Source: an uncultured Clostridia bacterium
Lineage (GTDB): Bacteria > Bacillota > Clostridia > TANB77 > CAG-508
Assembly: GCA_934129895.1 (NCBI GenBank)
Contig: CAKOWY010000002.1
Span: 1 to 64,000 of the forward strand
DNA: 64,000 bases
Direction: 5' to 3'
Below, in pieces: positions 8,650-17,685 of the stretch; the first letter of the stretch is position 1, and every line of letters starts with the position of its first letter. Made by a program: the position numbers and the translations under genes. The notes beneath the pieces were generated by a model, which saw nothing but the letters and a program-made list of their open reading frames with translations, ran no database searches and was not told the origin of the DNA.

Positions 8650-8895
8650 TTATGTTTGAATTTGCTGTTTTATTTCATCAACCTGTTGTGCCGTAGCCCT
8701 TCCAGAATATATTGCATATCCTTTTATTTTTATAATTTTATTTAATTCATATTGTAAACTTTCATTCATATTTCTCATTTGTTGTAATATTTGTCTTAAT
8801 TGAATATTTTCACATTCCAATATTGCTATTTGATATAAATTAATATTAAATTTTAAATCTGATATAATATCCTCTAGCATAATTTTTTCATCCAT
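8650..8895 (-). CDS. spore coat protein of the CotF family
   Basis: 81 residues. The pattern MLEDIISDLKFNINLYQIAILECENIQLRQILQQMRNMNESLQYELNKIIKIKGYAI fits the coat F domain: an amphipathic helical hairpin followed by a GYY-like end. The C-terminal ATAQQVDEIKQQI is also common in the family. It forms a pair with the small gene immediately upstream (8911-9099, 15-base gap), so both are probably made in the mother cell during sporulation. AAGGAG site. Assignment is by pattern and not by alignment. Confidence 0.75.
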   Translation of the reverse strand: MDEKIMLEDIISDLKFNINLYQIAILECENIQLRQILQQMRNMNESLQYELNKIIKIKGYAIYSGRATAQQVDEIKQQIQT

Positions 8896-8910
8896 TTTTT
8901 ATCTCCTTGT

Positions 8911-9099
8911 TTAATTATTCAAAAAAATCATTAATGTTTGTTTTGAATTCAATGATTCTTGTTGTATTTTACTAAATATTTGTTGGGTTTGGACGTCTTT
9001 TACTTGAGACATATAATAATTTATTTTTTGATATTCTTCTTCATTTTTATTTAAACATTGTCTTATATATTGTAATTCCAATTGTGTTAAATCTGGCAT
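8911..9099 (-). CDS. small helical protein, probable coat-protein partner
   Basis: 62 residues, AGAAGGAGA site at good spacing. The sequence (LTQLELQYIRQCLNKNEEEY, then SQVKDVQTQQIFSKIQQESL) looks like a two-helix bundle of the small CotF-like proteins that accompany larger coat F proteins in clostridia. It precedes the CotF-like gene in what looks like a two-gene operon. No catalytic residues are present. The exact role is unknown. Confidence 0.65.
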   Translation of the reverse strand: MPDLTQLELQYIRQCLNKNEEEYQKINYYMSQVKDVQTQQIFSKIQQESLNSKQTLMIFLNN

Positions 9100-9152
9100 T
9101 TCTATCTCCTTCTCTTTCTATATTATAACTATCTTTTTTTTATTTATACAAA

Positions 9153-9179
9153 AAAAGATGAATTAAAAATTCATCTTTT
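9153..9179 (-). terminator. terminator of pcrA
   Basis: An 11-bp perfect stem (9153-9163 with 9169-9179) and, reading on the minus strand, a T-rich tract after it. It begins 11 bases beyond the pcrA stop codon. Confidence 0.8.
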
Positions 9180-9189
9180 AAATCTATAT

Positions 9190-11523
9190 CTATATTATTT
9201 CCAAATTAGCAAATTTTGCCATTAATCTCTTATGTCCAAATTTATCAAAATTAATATCAACTTTTAAATCATCACCTTCAGGTTCAACATAATTAATTGT
9301 TCCTTCTCCAAATTTCTTGTGATATACTTTTGTTCCTGCTTGATATTGTGATAAATCAACACCTTTACTTTGAGATTTTTTATTCAAGCTACTCAAGAAA
9401 CTTTCTGCAGTTCTAAATCCATATCCTGAATTTTCACTACTATTTTTTGAACCAAATATATTTGAAGCTGCTGTTGCATATTGTGGTTCTTGAATCTTAT
9501 AAGACTTAATATTACCATTATTTCTACTTCCATAGCTCCAAGAATATCCACTATCTCCAAAACTAGATTTTTCATAAGTAATTCCACTTCCCATTGCTTC
9601 TTCATATCCATCTACCATTTCAGCTGGAATTTCTTTTAAAAATCTTGATGGTTGATTAAATGATGTTGATCCAAATGTTGTACGTTGTTTACTTCTTGTT
9701 AAAAATAATTTTTCTCTTGCTCTTGTCACTCCTACATAACATAAACGTCTTTCTTCTTCAATATCTTTGTCTTCTCCAATTGATTTAAATCCTGGGAATA
9801 CTCCTTCTTCCATTCCTACTAAAAATACTACTGGGAATTCAAGCCCTTTTGCACTATGTAATGTCATTAATGTTACAGAATCTTCTGTTTCTTCTACATT
9901 GTCTAAATCACTTGATAATGTTATTCCTTCTAAGAATTCACTTAATGTATTTTCCGCTGATTCTTCTTCAAATTCTGTTGCTACATTTAAAAATTCTTCA
10001 AGGTTTGCAATTCTATTTTCTGCTTCTATTGTATTTTCTGTTTCAAGTGCTTTTATATACCCTGTATCCTTTAATATTTTTTGTATTAATTCTGATATTT
10101 TTAGATTATTTTTTTGAACCATAAATTCTTCCATACAATTTATAAATTCTCTTGAATTAGTATAAACTCTATTTAGTCCATAACTTTGAGCATTTTTTAT
10201 TACTTCATACATAGATGTTCCTGCTTGCTCTGCTGTTTGTTCAACTGCTTCTAAACTTGTTTTTCCTATTCCTCTTTTGGGTTCATTTATTATTCTATTC
10301 AAACTTAAATTGTCTGATGGATTTTGCACTAATCTTAAATAAGAAATTATATCTTTTATTTCTTTTCTTTCATAGAATTTTAATCCTCCAACAATTTTAT
10401 ATGGTAATGCTTCTCTTCGTAAAATTTCCTCTATTGCTCTTGATTGAGTATTCATTCTATATAATACTGCAAAATCTGAATATTTATAATTATTCTTTTT
10501 TCTTAATTCTTCTATTTTATCTACAATGTATTTTCCTTCATCATATTCATTATCAGAACAATATACTTCTGGTAATTCTCCTTCTCCATTTTCTGTCCAT
10601 AATTTTTTTTCATATTTTACTTCATTGTTTTTTATAATTGCATTTGCTATATTTAATATATTTCCTGTACATCTATAGTTTTGCTCTAATTTGATTATTT
10701 TCGTTCCTGGAAAGTCTTTTTCAAAATTCAAAATATTAGCAATATCTGCTCCTCTAAAACTATATATACCCTGATCATTATCTCCTACTGCTGTAATATT
10801 TCCATTTTTTGATGCCAATAATGTTACTAATGTAAATTGTGATTTATTTGTATCTTGATACTCATCTACTAATATATACTTGAATTTGTCTGAATAATAT
10901 TGTAATACATCTACATTTTCTAATAAAATTTTAATTGTATAATTTATTATATCATCAAAATCTATTGCATTATTTTCTTTTAGTCTTTTTTGATACATTT
11001 CATATACTTCTGCAATTTTTTCTCTTCTAAAATCTCCATGTACCTTTGCACTATAAGCATCTGGTTCCAACATATCATTTTTGGCATTACTTATTTCTGA
11101 TAAACATGATCTGTCATTTAATATCTTTTCATCTATGTCTAATTCTTTTAAGCATCGTTTTACAAGTGTTTTCTGATCAGATGAATCAAATATTATGAAT
11201 GACGAATCAAAACCGATTCTATCTATAAATTTTCTTAAAATTCGTACACATATTGAATGGAATGTTCCAACCCACATGTCTTTTGCTTTATCTCCAACTA
11301 GCAATTCTATTCTTTCTTTCATTTCATTTGCTGCTTTATTTGTAAATGTTATTGCTAATATATTCCATGGTAATACATTTTTTTCTTGTAATAAATATGC
11401 TATTTTATGTGTTAATACTTTAGTTTTTCCGCTTCCTGCCCCTGCAATTACAAGACATGGTCCTTCTGTATTTATTACTGCTTCATATTGTTTGTCATTT
11501 AATCCTTTTAATATATCTTCCAT
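9190..11523 (-). CDS. pcrA: ATP-dependent DNA helicase PcrA/UvrD
   Basis: 777 residues, SF1A helicase. Visible motifs: Q motif LNDKQYEAV, Walker A AGAGSGKT, TFTNKAANEMKERI, Walker B DEYQDTN, GDNDQGIYSFRGA, QNYRC, LMTLHSAKGLEFPVVFLVG and GVTRAREKL. The C-terminus carries the PcrA tail with a Tudor-like end (GTKVYHKKFGEGTI) that in relatives binds RNA polymerase. It clears stalled forks and acts with UvrABC in repair. The frame opens further upstream, but AGGAAGGA sits right before the ATG at 11521-11523 (MEDILKGLND). Confidence 0.96.
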   Translation of the reverse strand: MEDILKGLNDKQYEAVINTEGPCLVIAGAGSGKTKVLTHKIAYLLQEKNVLPWNILAITFTNKAANEMKERIELLVGDKAKDMWVGTFHSICVRILRKFIDRIGFDSSFIIFDSSDQKTLVKRCLKELDIDEKILNDRSCLSEISNAKNDMLEPDAYSAKVHGDFRREKIAEVYEMYQKRLKENNAIDFDDIINYTIKILLENVDVLQYYSDKFKYILVDEYQDTNKSQFTLVTLLASKNGNITAVGDNDQGIYSFRGADIANILNFEKDFPGTKIIKLEQNYRCTGNILNIANAIIKNNEVKYEKKLWTENGEGELPEVYCSDNEYDEGKYIVDKIEELRKKNNYKYSDFAVLYRMNTQSRAIEEILRREALPYKIVGGLKFYERKEIKDIISYLRLVQNPSDNLSLNRIINEPKRGIGKTSLEAVEQTAEQAGTSMYEVIKNAQSYGLNRVYTNSREFINCMEEFMVQKNNLKISELIQKILKDTGYIKALETENTIEAENRIANLEEFLNVATEFEEESAENTLSEFLEGITLSSDLDNVEETEDSVTLMTLHSAKGLEFPVVFLVGMEEGVFPGFKSIGEDKDIEEERRLCYVGVTRAREKLFLTRSKQRTTFGSTSFNQPSRFLKEIPAEMVDGYEEAMGSGITYEKSSFGDSGYSWSYGSRNNGNIKSYKIQEPQYATAASNIFGSKNSSENSGYGFRTAESFLSSLNKKSQSKGVDLSQYQAGTKVYHKKFGEGTINYVEPEGDDLKVDINFDKFGHKRLMAKFANLEII

Positions 11524-11553
11524 TATTTTTTCCTTCCTCATAAGCATAAAATT

Positions 11554-11581
11554 AAACGGATATTTTTTCGAATATCCGTTT
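11554..11581 (-). promoter_or_regulatory. 11-bp inverted repeat over the pcrA transcription start, possible ohyA terminator
   Basis: Arms 11554-11564 and 11571-11581 are perfectly complementary around a 6-base loop. It lies 50 bases beyond the ohyA stop, with TTTAATTTTATG after it on the minus strand, so it could end ohyA transcription weakly. It also falls at the expected start of the pcrA transcript, so an operator or a 5' UTR hairpin is equally possible. Confidence 0.5.
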
Positions 11582-11583
11582 GA

Positions 11584-11612
11584 ATTATACTATATTTTAT
11601 TTTTTTTTACAA
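11584..11612 (-). promoter_or_regulatory. sigma-A promoter of pcrA
   Basis: TTGTAA (11612-11607), 17-base spacer, TATAAT (11589-11584). It sits downstream of the ohyA stop and gives pcrA its own transcript. Confidence 0.65.
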
Positions 11613-11631
11613 GGCTTTTATCAAAAAGTTT

Positions 11632-13422
11632 TTAAATATCATCATCCTTAATTACATGATATTCTTTAAGAAGTTTTTCAATATCTGTACCTTTAATTTG
11701 CTTTAAAGCTTCTTTTAATGCAATTTTTTCTTTTAAGCCTAAATTCATTTCTGTAATAGCTTTTCCGTCTCTTAATTTAACTGTTGCATTTAATAAATCT
11801 CTTATATCATAAGTGCTTCCCCATACTTCTGGTACACCACGGTCAACATTTAATAATGTGTAAACAGCAACCATTGCTGTACGTATTGAATATTCTGTTG
11901 TAAATATTGTATCTCTTTCTGTTTCTGCAAATTGACCTAAAAATGCAAAATTTACTGCTTGATTTGGAACTACTTTTGGTCTATCTGTTCCATTTCTTGG
12001 CATAAAGAATGCATCAATATATGGCATCATTACAGGTATTGTATTAGCACTATTTTCAGCTAATTCTTCTATTTGATTTTCTGGTACTCCTAAATGATAT
12101 AACCATTCCATACAAATTTCTTTACCTGTACAATCTCTCATTGGCTTCTTTACATAGTTTCCTGGAACATTACTAAATAATCCATAAATCCATCCAACAA
12201 GTTGTCCTTTTGGTTGACTTCTAAATTGTGGTTGACGATTAAATGTCCAACTTAATAACCAATTTGAATCTTTTACTGTTACAATTCCTCCTGTAACAAC
12301 TTTTCCACTAAATGGATCTCTCTTACATATTTTTTGAATATATGGTGGAATTCTATCATCTAGTGTTGTTACTGTTGCACTCATCCAATTTGTCAATTCT
12401 GGATCATAACAGAATTTGTCTGGATTTCCAAATGAAGAATCTTGTTCAGCAATTTTACGCCATAAATCCCATCCTCCACCTGGTTTTATTTCTGAATTCA
12501 TTGTAGCTGGTGTATTTTGACTTCCCATACTTGAGTTTTCAACACATCCACCATTTGTTATAAATACTAAATCATTTTCTGTTAAATCAATACTTGATTC
12601 TTCTCCATCTTTTGTTATTATAATATTTTTTGCTACTTTTTTATAATCTAATATCTCAAATTTTACATTTTCAACTTTTGTACCATAATGAAATTGAACA
12701 TCATATTTCTTTAGATATTCTATCATTGGTAAAATCATTGACTCATATTGATTATATTTTGTAAACCTTAATGCTGTAAAATCAGGAAGTCCTCCAATAT
12801 GGTGTATAAATCTTTTTATATATAATTTCATTTCTAATGCACTATGCCAATTTTCAAATGCAAACATTGTTCTCCAATATAACCAGAAATTTGAGTTTAA
12901 TACTTCATCTGAAAAATAGTCTGTTATTTTTTTGTCATATAAATCTTCATCTGGTGTAAAGAATAATTTCATTATTTCCATTGCACCTTTATCAGATATA
13001 TCGAATTTTCTATCTGTATGTGCATCTTCTCCTCTATTCATTGTTGCTCTCATTAATGAATAGTTTGGATCTTCTTTATTTAACCAATAATATTCATCAA
13101 GAACACTTACTCCTTCTGTTTCTATTGACGGAATTGAATGAAATAAGTCCCACATACATTCAAAATGGTTATCCATTTCCCTTCCACCACGCATTACATA
13201 TCCTAATCCATCATATAAATATCCATCACAAGCTCCTCCTGGTATTTGATCTTTCTCTAAAATATGGATATTTTTTCCTTTCATTTGTCCATCTCTGACT
13301 AGGAAACAAGCTGCAGATAATGCTGCTAATCCTGATCCTACAATATATGCTGATTTTTTGTCTACATCTACTGGCTTTTTTGGTCTAGCAAATGCTTCAT
13401 AATTTCCACTACTATAATACAT
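11632..13422 (-). CDS. ohyA: oleate hydratase (MCRA family flavoprotein)
   Basis: 596 residues, the usual length. FAD-binding dinucleotide fold IVGSGLAALSAACFLVRDG (GSGLAAL at 29-35), then ILEKDQIPGGACDGY and the long family-specific core with YVMRGGREMDNHFECMWDL, WRTMFAFENWHSA and FLGQFAETERDTIFTTEYSIRTAM. It adds water to the cis-9 double bond of unsaturated fatty acids to give 10-hydroxy acids, a detoxifying reaction in gut bacteria. AAGGAGG site before the ATG. Own promoter with a palindrome over it, and a TetR gene directly upstream, suggest fatty-acid-responsive control (inference). Confidence 0.95.
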   Translation of the reverse strand: MYYSSGNYEAFARPKKPVDVDKKSAYIVGSGLAALSAACFLVRDGQMKGKNIHILEKDQIPGGACDGYLYDGLGYVMRGGREMDNHFECMWDLFHSIPSIETEGVSVLDEYYWLNKEDPNYSLMRATMNRGEDAHTDRKFDISDKGAMEIMKLFFTPDEDLYDKKITDYFSDEVLNSNFWLYWRTMFAFENWHSALEMKLYIKRFIHHIGGLPDFTALRFTKYNQYESMILPMIEYLKKYDVQFHYGTKVENVKFEILDYKKVAKNIIITKDGEESSIDLTENDLVFITNGGCVENSSMGSQNTPATMNSEIKPGGGWDLWRKIAEQDSSFGNPDKFCYDPELTNWMSATVTTLDDRIPPYIQKICKRDPFSGKVVTGGIVTVKDSNWLLSWTFNRQPQFRSQPKGQLVGWIYGLFSNVPGNYVKKPMRDCTGKEICMEWLYHLGVPENQIEELAENSANTIPVMMPYIDAFFMPRNGTDRPKVVPNQAVNFAFLGQFAETERDTIFTTEYSIRTAMVAVYTLLNVDRGVPEVWGSTYDIRDLLNATVKLRDGKAITEMNLGLKEKIALKEALKQIKGTDIEKLLKEYHVIKDDDI

Positions 13423-13456
13423 AGTTTATCAACCTCCTTATTTTTACTATGTGCTT

Positions 13457-13487
13457 TTATCTTATAGATAATACATAAAGTTTTCAA
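13457..13487 (-). promoter_or_regulatory. ohyA promoter with overlapping candidate TetR operator
   Basis: Minus strand TTGAAA (13487-13482), 17-base spacer, TAAGAT (13464-13459). The palindrome TTATCTTATAGATAA at 13457-13471 (6-bp arms, 3-base centre) covers the -10. A TetR-family gene ends 85 bases upstream. Operator function is inferred from position and symmetry. Confidence 0.5.
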
Positions 13488-13493
13488 TAAACA

Positions 13494-13535
13494 AAAAAAT
13501 GGATATGTATGATTTTTTTACATAATCCATTTTTT
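13494..13535. terminator. terminator of the DUF2207-hydrolase-tetR operon
   Basis: A stem of about 17 bp with one bulged base (13494-13509 with 13519-13535), flanked by A and T runs. On the minus strand it lies just beyond the tetR stop at 13556 and separates tetR from ohyA. Confidence 0.75.
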
Positions 13536-13555
13536 GTATAATTTAGTTTACATTT

Positions 13556-14110
13556 TTAATTAGACATTTTTCTTACCGCTTCTTCAAAATTTCCAGATAT
13601 TAAAATATCTAATTTTTTTATTATATTTTCAGGACTTTCTTTCATTTCTGTGACTATCCAATTTTCTATTACCCCTGCAAACCCATATTTATAAAAATTT
13701 GCTATAAATATTTTATTTTCTTTAGTAATATTATAATTTTTTGATACATCATTTATAATATCTATAAAAATAGTGTTATATTGCTTAAACAAAAAATCTA
13801 ACAATGTTTTTCTACTTAAAGAATTATATGTTTTTATAATGAATTTTTTATTATCTAGCATATAATCTAATACATATTTAAAATTTTCTTGCCAATTTTT
13901 TATCGTTGTTTCTTTTTCTATTTTTTCTACAACTTCATTTGCGAAAACCCATTCTAGTAAATCATAGATATCTTTAAAATGATAATAAAATGTTTGTCTA
14001 TTAATTCCGCAGTCATTTGTTATATCATTTATTGTTATTTTATCTAAATCTTTTATTAACAACATCCTCTTTAATGATTGTGCCATCGCTTTTTTTGTTA
14101 TATTTGACAT
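13556..14110 (-). CDS. TetR family transcriptional regulator
   Basis: 184 residues. N-terminal helix-turn-helix ITINDITNDCGINRQTFYYHFKDIYDLLEWVF is a textbook TetR/DhaS-type DNA-binding domain. The helical C-terminal domain (to about 175, ending SGNFEEAVRKM) is the kind found in DhaS-like regulators and would bind a small ligand. It is the last gene of the operon DUF2207c-hydrolase-DUF2207b-DUF2207a-tetR and lies directly upstream of ohyA. It may repress ohyA, its own operon, or both. The ligand is unknown. The ribosome binding site is weak (GAGAG). Confidence 0.85.
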   Translation of the reverse strand: MSNITKKAMAQSLKRMLLIKDLDKITINDITNDCGINRQTFYYHFKDIYDLLEWVFANEVVEKIEKETTIKNWQENFKYVLDYMLDNKKFIIKTYNSLSRKTLLDFLFKQYNTIFIDIINDVSKNYNITKENKIFIANFYKYGFAGVIENWIVTEMKESPENIIKKLDILISGNFEEAVRKMSN

Positions 14111-14143
14111 TTTATCATCTCTCTTTCATTAGTACATCCCGTT

Positions 14144-15859
14144 TTATCTAAATCCGCCTCCTGAAGATCCTCCAGCTGAGCCTCCTCCATAAGGATTACT
14201 TGCCCCTCCTGTTCCATCATCATTATCTTTAAAAAATTCATTTAATTTTTTACTTTTTTCTTTATCTTTATCTTCACTTATTCTAGCTTCTCTAAATCCT
14301 GTATCTATAATATTATCTATTTGCACTACCACATCTTCATACTCATCTGTTGTATATATTTTAAAATCTGGATATAGCAACTTAAATTGCTCTTGAACTT
14401 TTTTGGCAATTCCTAATAATTGTGCAAATATTAAATAATCTTCTAAAATATATGTTTCCATATATCCTTTTTCCGAGATATTACTATATTCCAATAAGAA
14501 TCTTTTTAATCCTTTAAGTTTTATTGCTTCTTCTTTTAATTCATCACTAACAATTCTTATTTCACCTTCACTTGAAGTTTCTCTAACTATCATTCCTTGT
14601 TGTTCCAATTGTTGCTCCGCATAAATTCTGACATTATTAAACCAATTTGTTATATTTTTATAGTTTTTCTTACACCATATACTAAATTCTTTTGATTCTA
14701 AAATTTTATTTTTTCCAGAAGCAGCTTTTAACATTTTCAATAATTCTTCTTCAATTTCATTATCACAATTATTAATTTTGTTTAAATCAATATCACATCT
14801 ATTATTTACTTTATTTATTGTAATTTTTTCTTCTTTAAACCACTTTAAAAATATTGCTCCAACTAATCCTTTTCTTAAAACTTTTGCAGAAGAAATATAG
14901 TACTTACAACAAATCCAATAAATAATCTCTAAATTTTTATTAGATGGCATATCACGAAAGTATTCAACTTCATTTGGCAATTTGTTCTTTTCTGCATCAA
15001 ATTTCAATGGTTCATCTATTTTTTCTAATGGTTTTATAATTATTTTTTGACTCTTTCCACCTACAATTGCTATTATAAGTGCAATTAACATTAATGGTAT
15101 AAATGTTACCAATATTATTAATATTTCTGAAAATTTACTTTCTTTTTCTGCAGATTTTTTTACCTTTTCAAAGCTTAAATTTGATTTATTATTAGTTGAA
15201 AATATATTATTTTCAAATTTTATCAATCCAACCATATATTGAGATTCTGATACCTCTCCATTTGAATCCAATATAATACTCCCATCTTTAAAATTAATTG
15301 CCCCTTCATATCCGTAAGCCCATATCTTTGAATTTTCAGCTGATAAATCATAGAAATTACAATATATTTTTATAGTTGCATTATTTATATCTTGATCTAA
15401 ATTCAAAAAGTTAAAATATATTCCTTGACAATCAGTATATTGTGTAACCAATTTATTTATCTTATATGTTAAAGTATATGTTTTATTTCCATATTGAGAT
15501 ATTCCCCAACATAATTCAACTCCATTACTTTTTTCTTTTATCCCACATTTATATGCTTTATAATCAAAACTTTCATTCGTATTCCAATCAGATATTGTTT
15601 GATATTTTCTTCCACTTTCATCTACAACAGAAAAATCCGTAATTGTCGAATTTTCTAATTTTGAAAATGCTCTGTATCCCTCTGTTCCTTGAGTTGAATC
15701 AACTTGCCATGTTTCTGTAACTAAAGCATTCCCATTTTCATCTAAATTAACATCCATCTCTATATTTTTTATAGAATTGGCTTGTGATTTATTAATTAAA
15801 ATATAAAACATTAATATAAAAGCACATAATATAATTCTTTTTATCATTTTATTTTTCAT
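14144..15859 (-). CDS. DUF2207 membrane protein, paralog a
   Basis: 571 residues. Signal peptide at about 1-28, an extracellular DUF2207 domain to about 230 (IEMDVNLDENGNALVTETWQ, then QYTDCQGIYFNFLNLDQDI), one membrane helix at about 245-268, a large cytoplasmic domain, and a glycine/serine tail GGGSAGGSSGGGFR. DUF2207 proteins have no established biochemical role. The first 230 residues are nearly identical to paralog b just upstream (43-base gap), so one is a recent duplicate of the other, while the middle domain has diverged. ATG preceded by AGAGGA. Confidence 0.85.
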   Translation of the reverse strand: MKNKMIKRIILCAFILMFYILINKSQANSIKNIEMDVNLDENGNALVTETWQVDSTQGTEGYRAFSKLENSTITDFSVVDESGRKYQTISDWNTNESFDYKAYKCGIKEKSNGVELCWGISQYGNKTYTLTYKINKLVTQYTDCQGIYFNFLNLDQDINNATIKIYCNFYDLSAENSKIWAYGYEGAINFKDGSIILDSNGEVSESQYMVGLIKFENNIFSTNNKSNLSFEKVKKSAEKESKFSEILIILVTFIPLMLIALIIAIVGGKSQKIIIKPLEKIDEPLKFDAEKNKLPNEVEYFRDMPSNKNLEIIYWICCKYYISSAKVLRKGLVGAIFLKWFKEEKITINKVNNRCDIDLNKINNCDNEIEEELLKMLKAASGKNKILESKEFSIWCKKNYKNITNWFNNVRIYAEQQLEQQGMIVRETSSEGEIRIVSDELKEEAIKLKGLKRFLLEYSNISEKGYMETYILEDYLIFAQLLGIAKKVQEQFKLLYPDFKIYTTDEYEDVVVQIDNIIDTGFREARISEDKDKEKSKKLNEFFKDNDDGTGGASNPYGGGSAGGSSGGGFR

Positions 15860-15901
15860 TTTTATTCCTCTTCTATAACTTTGTTCTATTGCAATAAAAT
15901 T

Positions 15902-17683
15902 TTATCTAAATCCGCCTCCTGAAGAACCTCCTGCTGAACTTCCTCCAAAAGGATTACTTGATCCTCCTGTTCCATCAGGGTTAGGTCCAAAGCCATCATT
16001 ATTACGTGCTCTCTCCATTCTTTCAGCTTCTCTTATTCCTTCAAAACAACAATCAACAAGGTTATCAATATAACTCGTAGTATTACTCATATCTAATATT
16101 GTATCTGATTTAAAATTTGGATATAATTTGCTAAATTGTTCTTGTACCTTATCTGCAACTCCAAGTAATTGAGCAAATATTAAATATTCTTCCCATATTT
16201 GAACTTCTATATATTCTTTTTCAGATATAAGACTATAATCTAAAAGAAATCTCCTTAATCCTTTCAATTTTAATGCATCTTCTTTTAATTTAGGACTTAC
16301 ATTTCTGACAGCCATTCCATCTGAATATCCTTTTGTAATCAACCCTTGTCCAAATAATTTTCTTTCAGTATAATTTAATATATTATCAAACCAAATTTTC
16401 ATATTTTCATAATTATATTTACACCAATTTTTTAATTCATTAGGCTCTAAAATTTCATTTTTTCCTGCTGCACTTTTTAAAATAGCTATTAATGAATTTT
16501 CAACTTCATTTTCTCCATACTCTATTTTACTAAGATCTATTGAATAATTGTTATCCTTAAATTCTATTTTCTTATTCTGATTTTTGTTTATTGCAATTTT
16601 TCCTTCTTTAAACCACTTTAAAAATATTGCTCCAACAATTCCTTTTTTTAAAACACTATCAGCAGAAACATAATATTGATAACATACCCAATATGTAACT
16701 TCTAGATCTTTATTACATGGTATTTCTCTATAATATTCGACTTTATCATCTGATGGTAACTGTCTATCTTCTTGTAATATATTTAATGGTTCTTCTACAT
16801 TTACTGGCTTTTCTACAATTGTCCTTTTATTAGCATCTTTTATAACAATTATTGAAATTATTATTATAACTATAGTAATTGGGTTTAATAAAATAAATAT
16901 TATCCCCAAAATAACATTTATAAAAATCACCATACCTTTTCCTAAAGTTTTTTTACCATTACCTGTACCGTTTTCTGCAGATTTTTTTACATCTTCGAAA
17001 CTCAAATCTGATTTATTATTAGTTGAAAATATATTATTTTCAAATTTTATCAATCCAACCATATATTGTGATTTTGATAATTTTCCTTTAGAATCTAAAA
17101 CAATGTTACCATTCTCAAAATTAATTGTTCCTGTATATCCATATGCCCATATTTTTGAATTTCCAGCTGATAAATTGTTATTACAATGTATTCTTATCGT
17201 CACTTTATTAATATCTTGATCTAAATTTAAAAAATTAAAATATATTCCTTGGCAATCCGTATATTGTGTAACTAATTTATTTATTTTATATGTTAAAGTA
17301 TATGTTTTATTTCCATATTGGGATATTCCCCAACAAAGTTCAACTCCATTATTTGTTTCTTTTATTCCACATTTGTAAGCTTTATAGCTAAAACTTTCAT
17401 TTGTATTCCATTCAGATATTGTTTGAAATATAGTTCCACTTTCATCTGTAACTGAAAAATTTGAAATTGTTAAATTTTCCAAATTTGAAAATGTTCTATA
17501 TCCTTCAGTACCTTGTGTTAAATTTGCTTGCCATATCTCTGTTACTGTAGCATTTCCATTCTTATCTAAATTAATATCCATATCTATATTTTTTATAGAA
17601 TTAGCTTGTACTTTATTAATTAAAACATAAAACATTAATATAAAAGCACACAGTATAATTCTTTTTATCATTTTATTTTTCAT
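15902..17683 (-). CDS. DUF2207 membrane protein, paralog b
   Basis: 593 residues, same plan as paralog a: signal peptide (MKNKMIKRIILCAF shared), extracellular DUF2207 domain, membrane region at about 248-282 (here one long or two close helices), cytoplasmic domain, and the tail SSAGGSSGGGFR. Its ribosome binding site AAGGGAGA is made by the last codons of the hydrolase gene, whose TAA ends 2 bases before this ATG, so translation is probably coupled. Duplication with a is strongest in the N-terminal domain. Confidence 0.85.
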   Translation of the reverse strand: MKNKMIKRIILCAFILMFYVLINKVQANSIKNIDMDINLDKNGNATVTEIWQANLTQGTEGYRTFSNLENLTISNFSVTDESGTIFQTISEWNTNESFSYKAYKCGIKETNNGVELCWGISQYGNKTYTLTYKINKLVTQYTDCQGIYFNFLNLDQDINKVTIRIHCNNNLSAGNSKIWAYGYTGTINFENGNIVLDSKGKLSKSQYMVGLIKFENNIFSTNNKSDLSFEDVKKSAENGTGNGKKTLGKGMVIFINVILGIIFILLNPITIVIIIISIIVIKDANKRTIVEKPVNVEEPLNILQEDRQLPSDDKVEYYREIPCNKDLEVTYWVCYQYYVSADSVLKKGIVGAIFLKWFKEGKIAINKNQNKKIEFKDNNYSIDLSKIEYGENEVENSLIAILKSAAGKNEILEPNELKNWCKYNYENMKIWFDNILNYTERKLFGQGLITKGYSDGMAVRNVSPKLKEDALKLKGLRRFLLDYSLISEKEYIEVQIWEEYLIFAQLLGVADKVQEQFSKLYPNFKSDTILDMSNTTSYIDNLVDCCFEGIREAERMERARNNDGFGPNPDGTGGSSNPFGGSSAGGSSGGGFR

Positions 17684-17685
17684 TT

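Noticed and set aside
10215..10637. hydrophobic 140-residue plus-strand frame
   Set aside because: It is the antisense shadow of pcrA; Leu/Phe/Ile-rich frames opposite to AT-rich genes are common here and lack ribosome binding sites.
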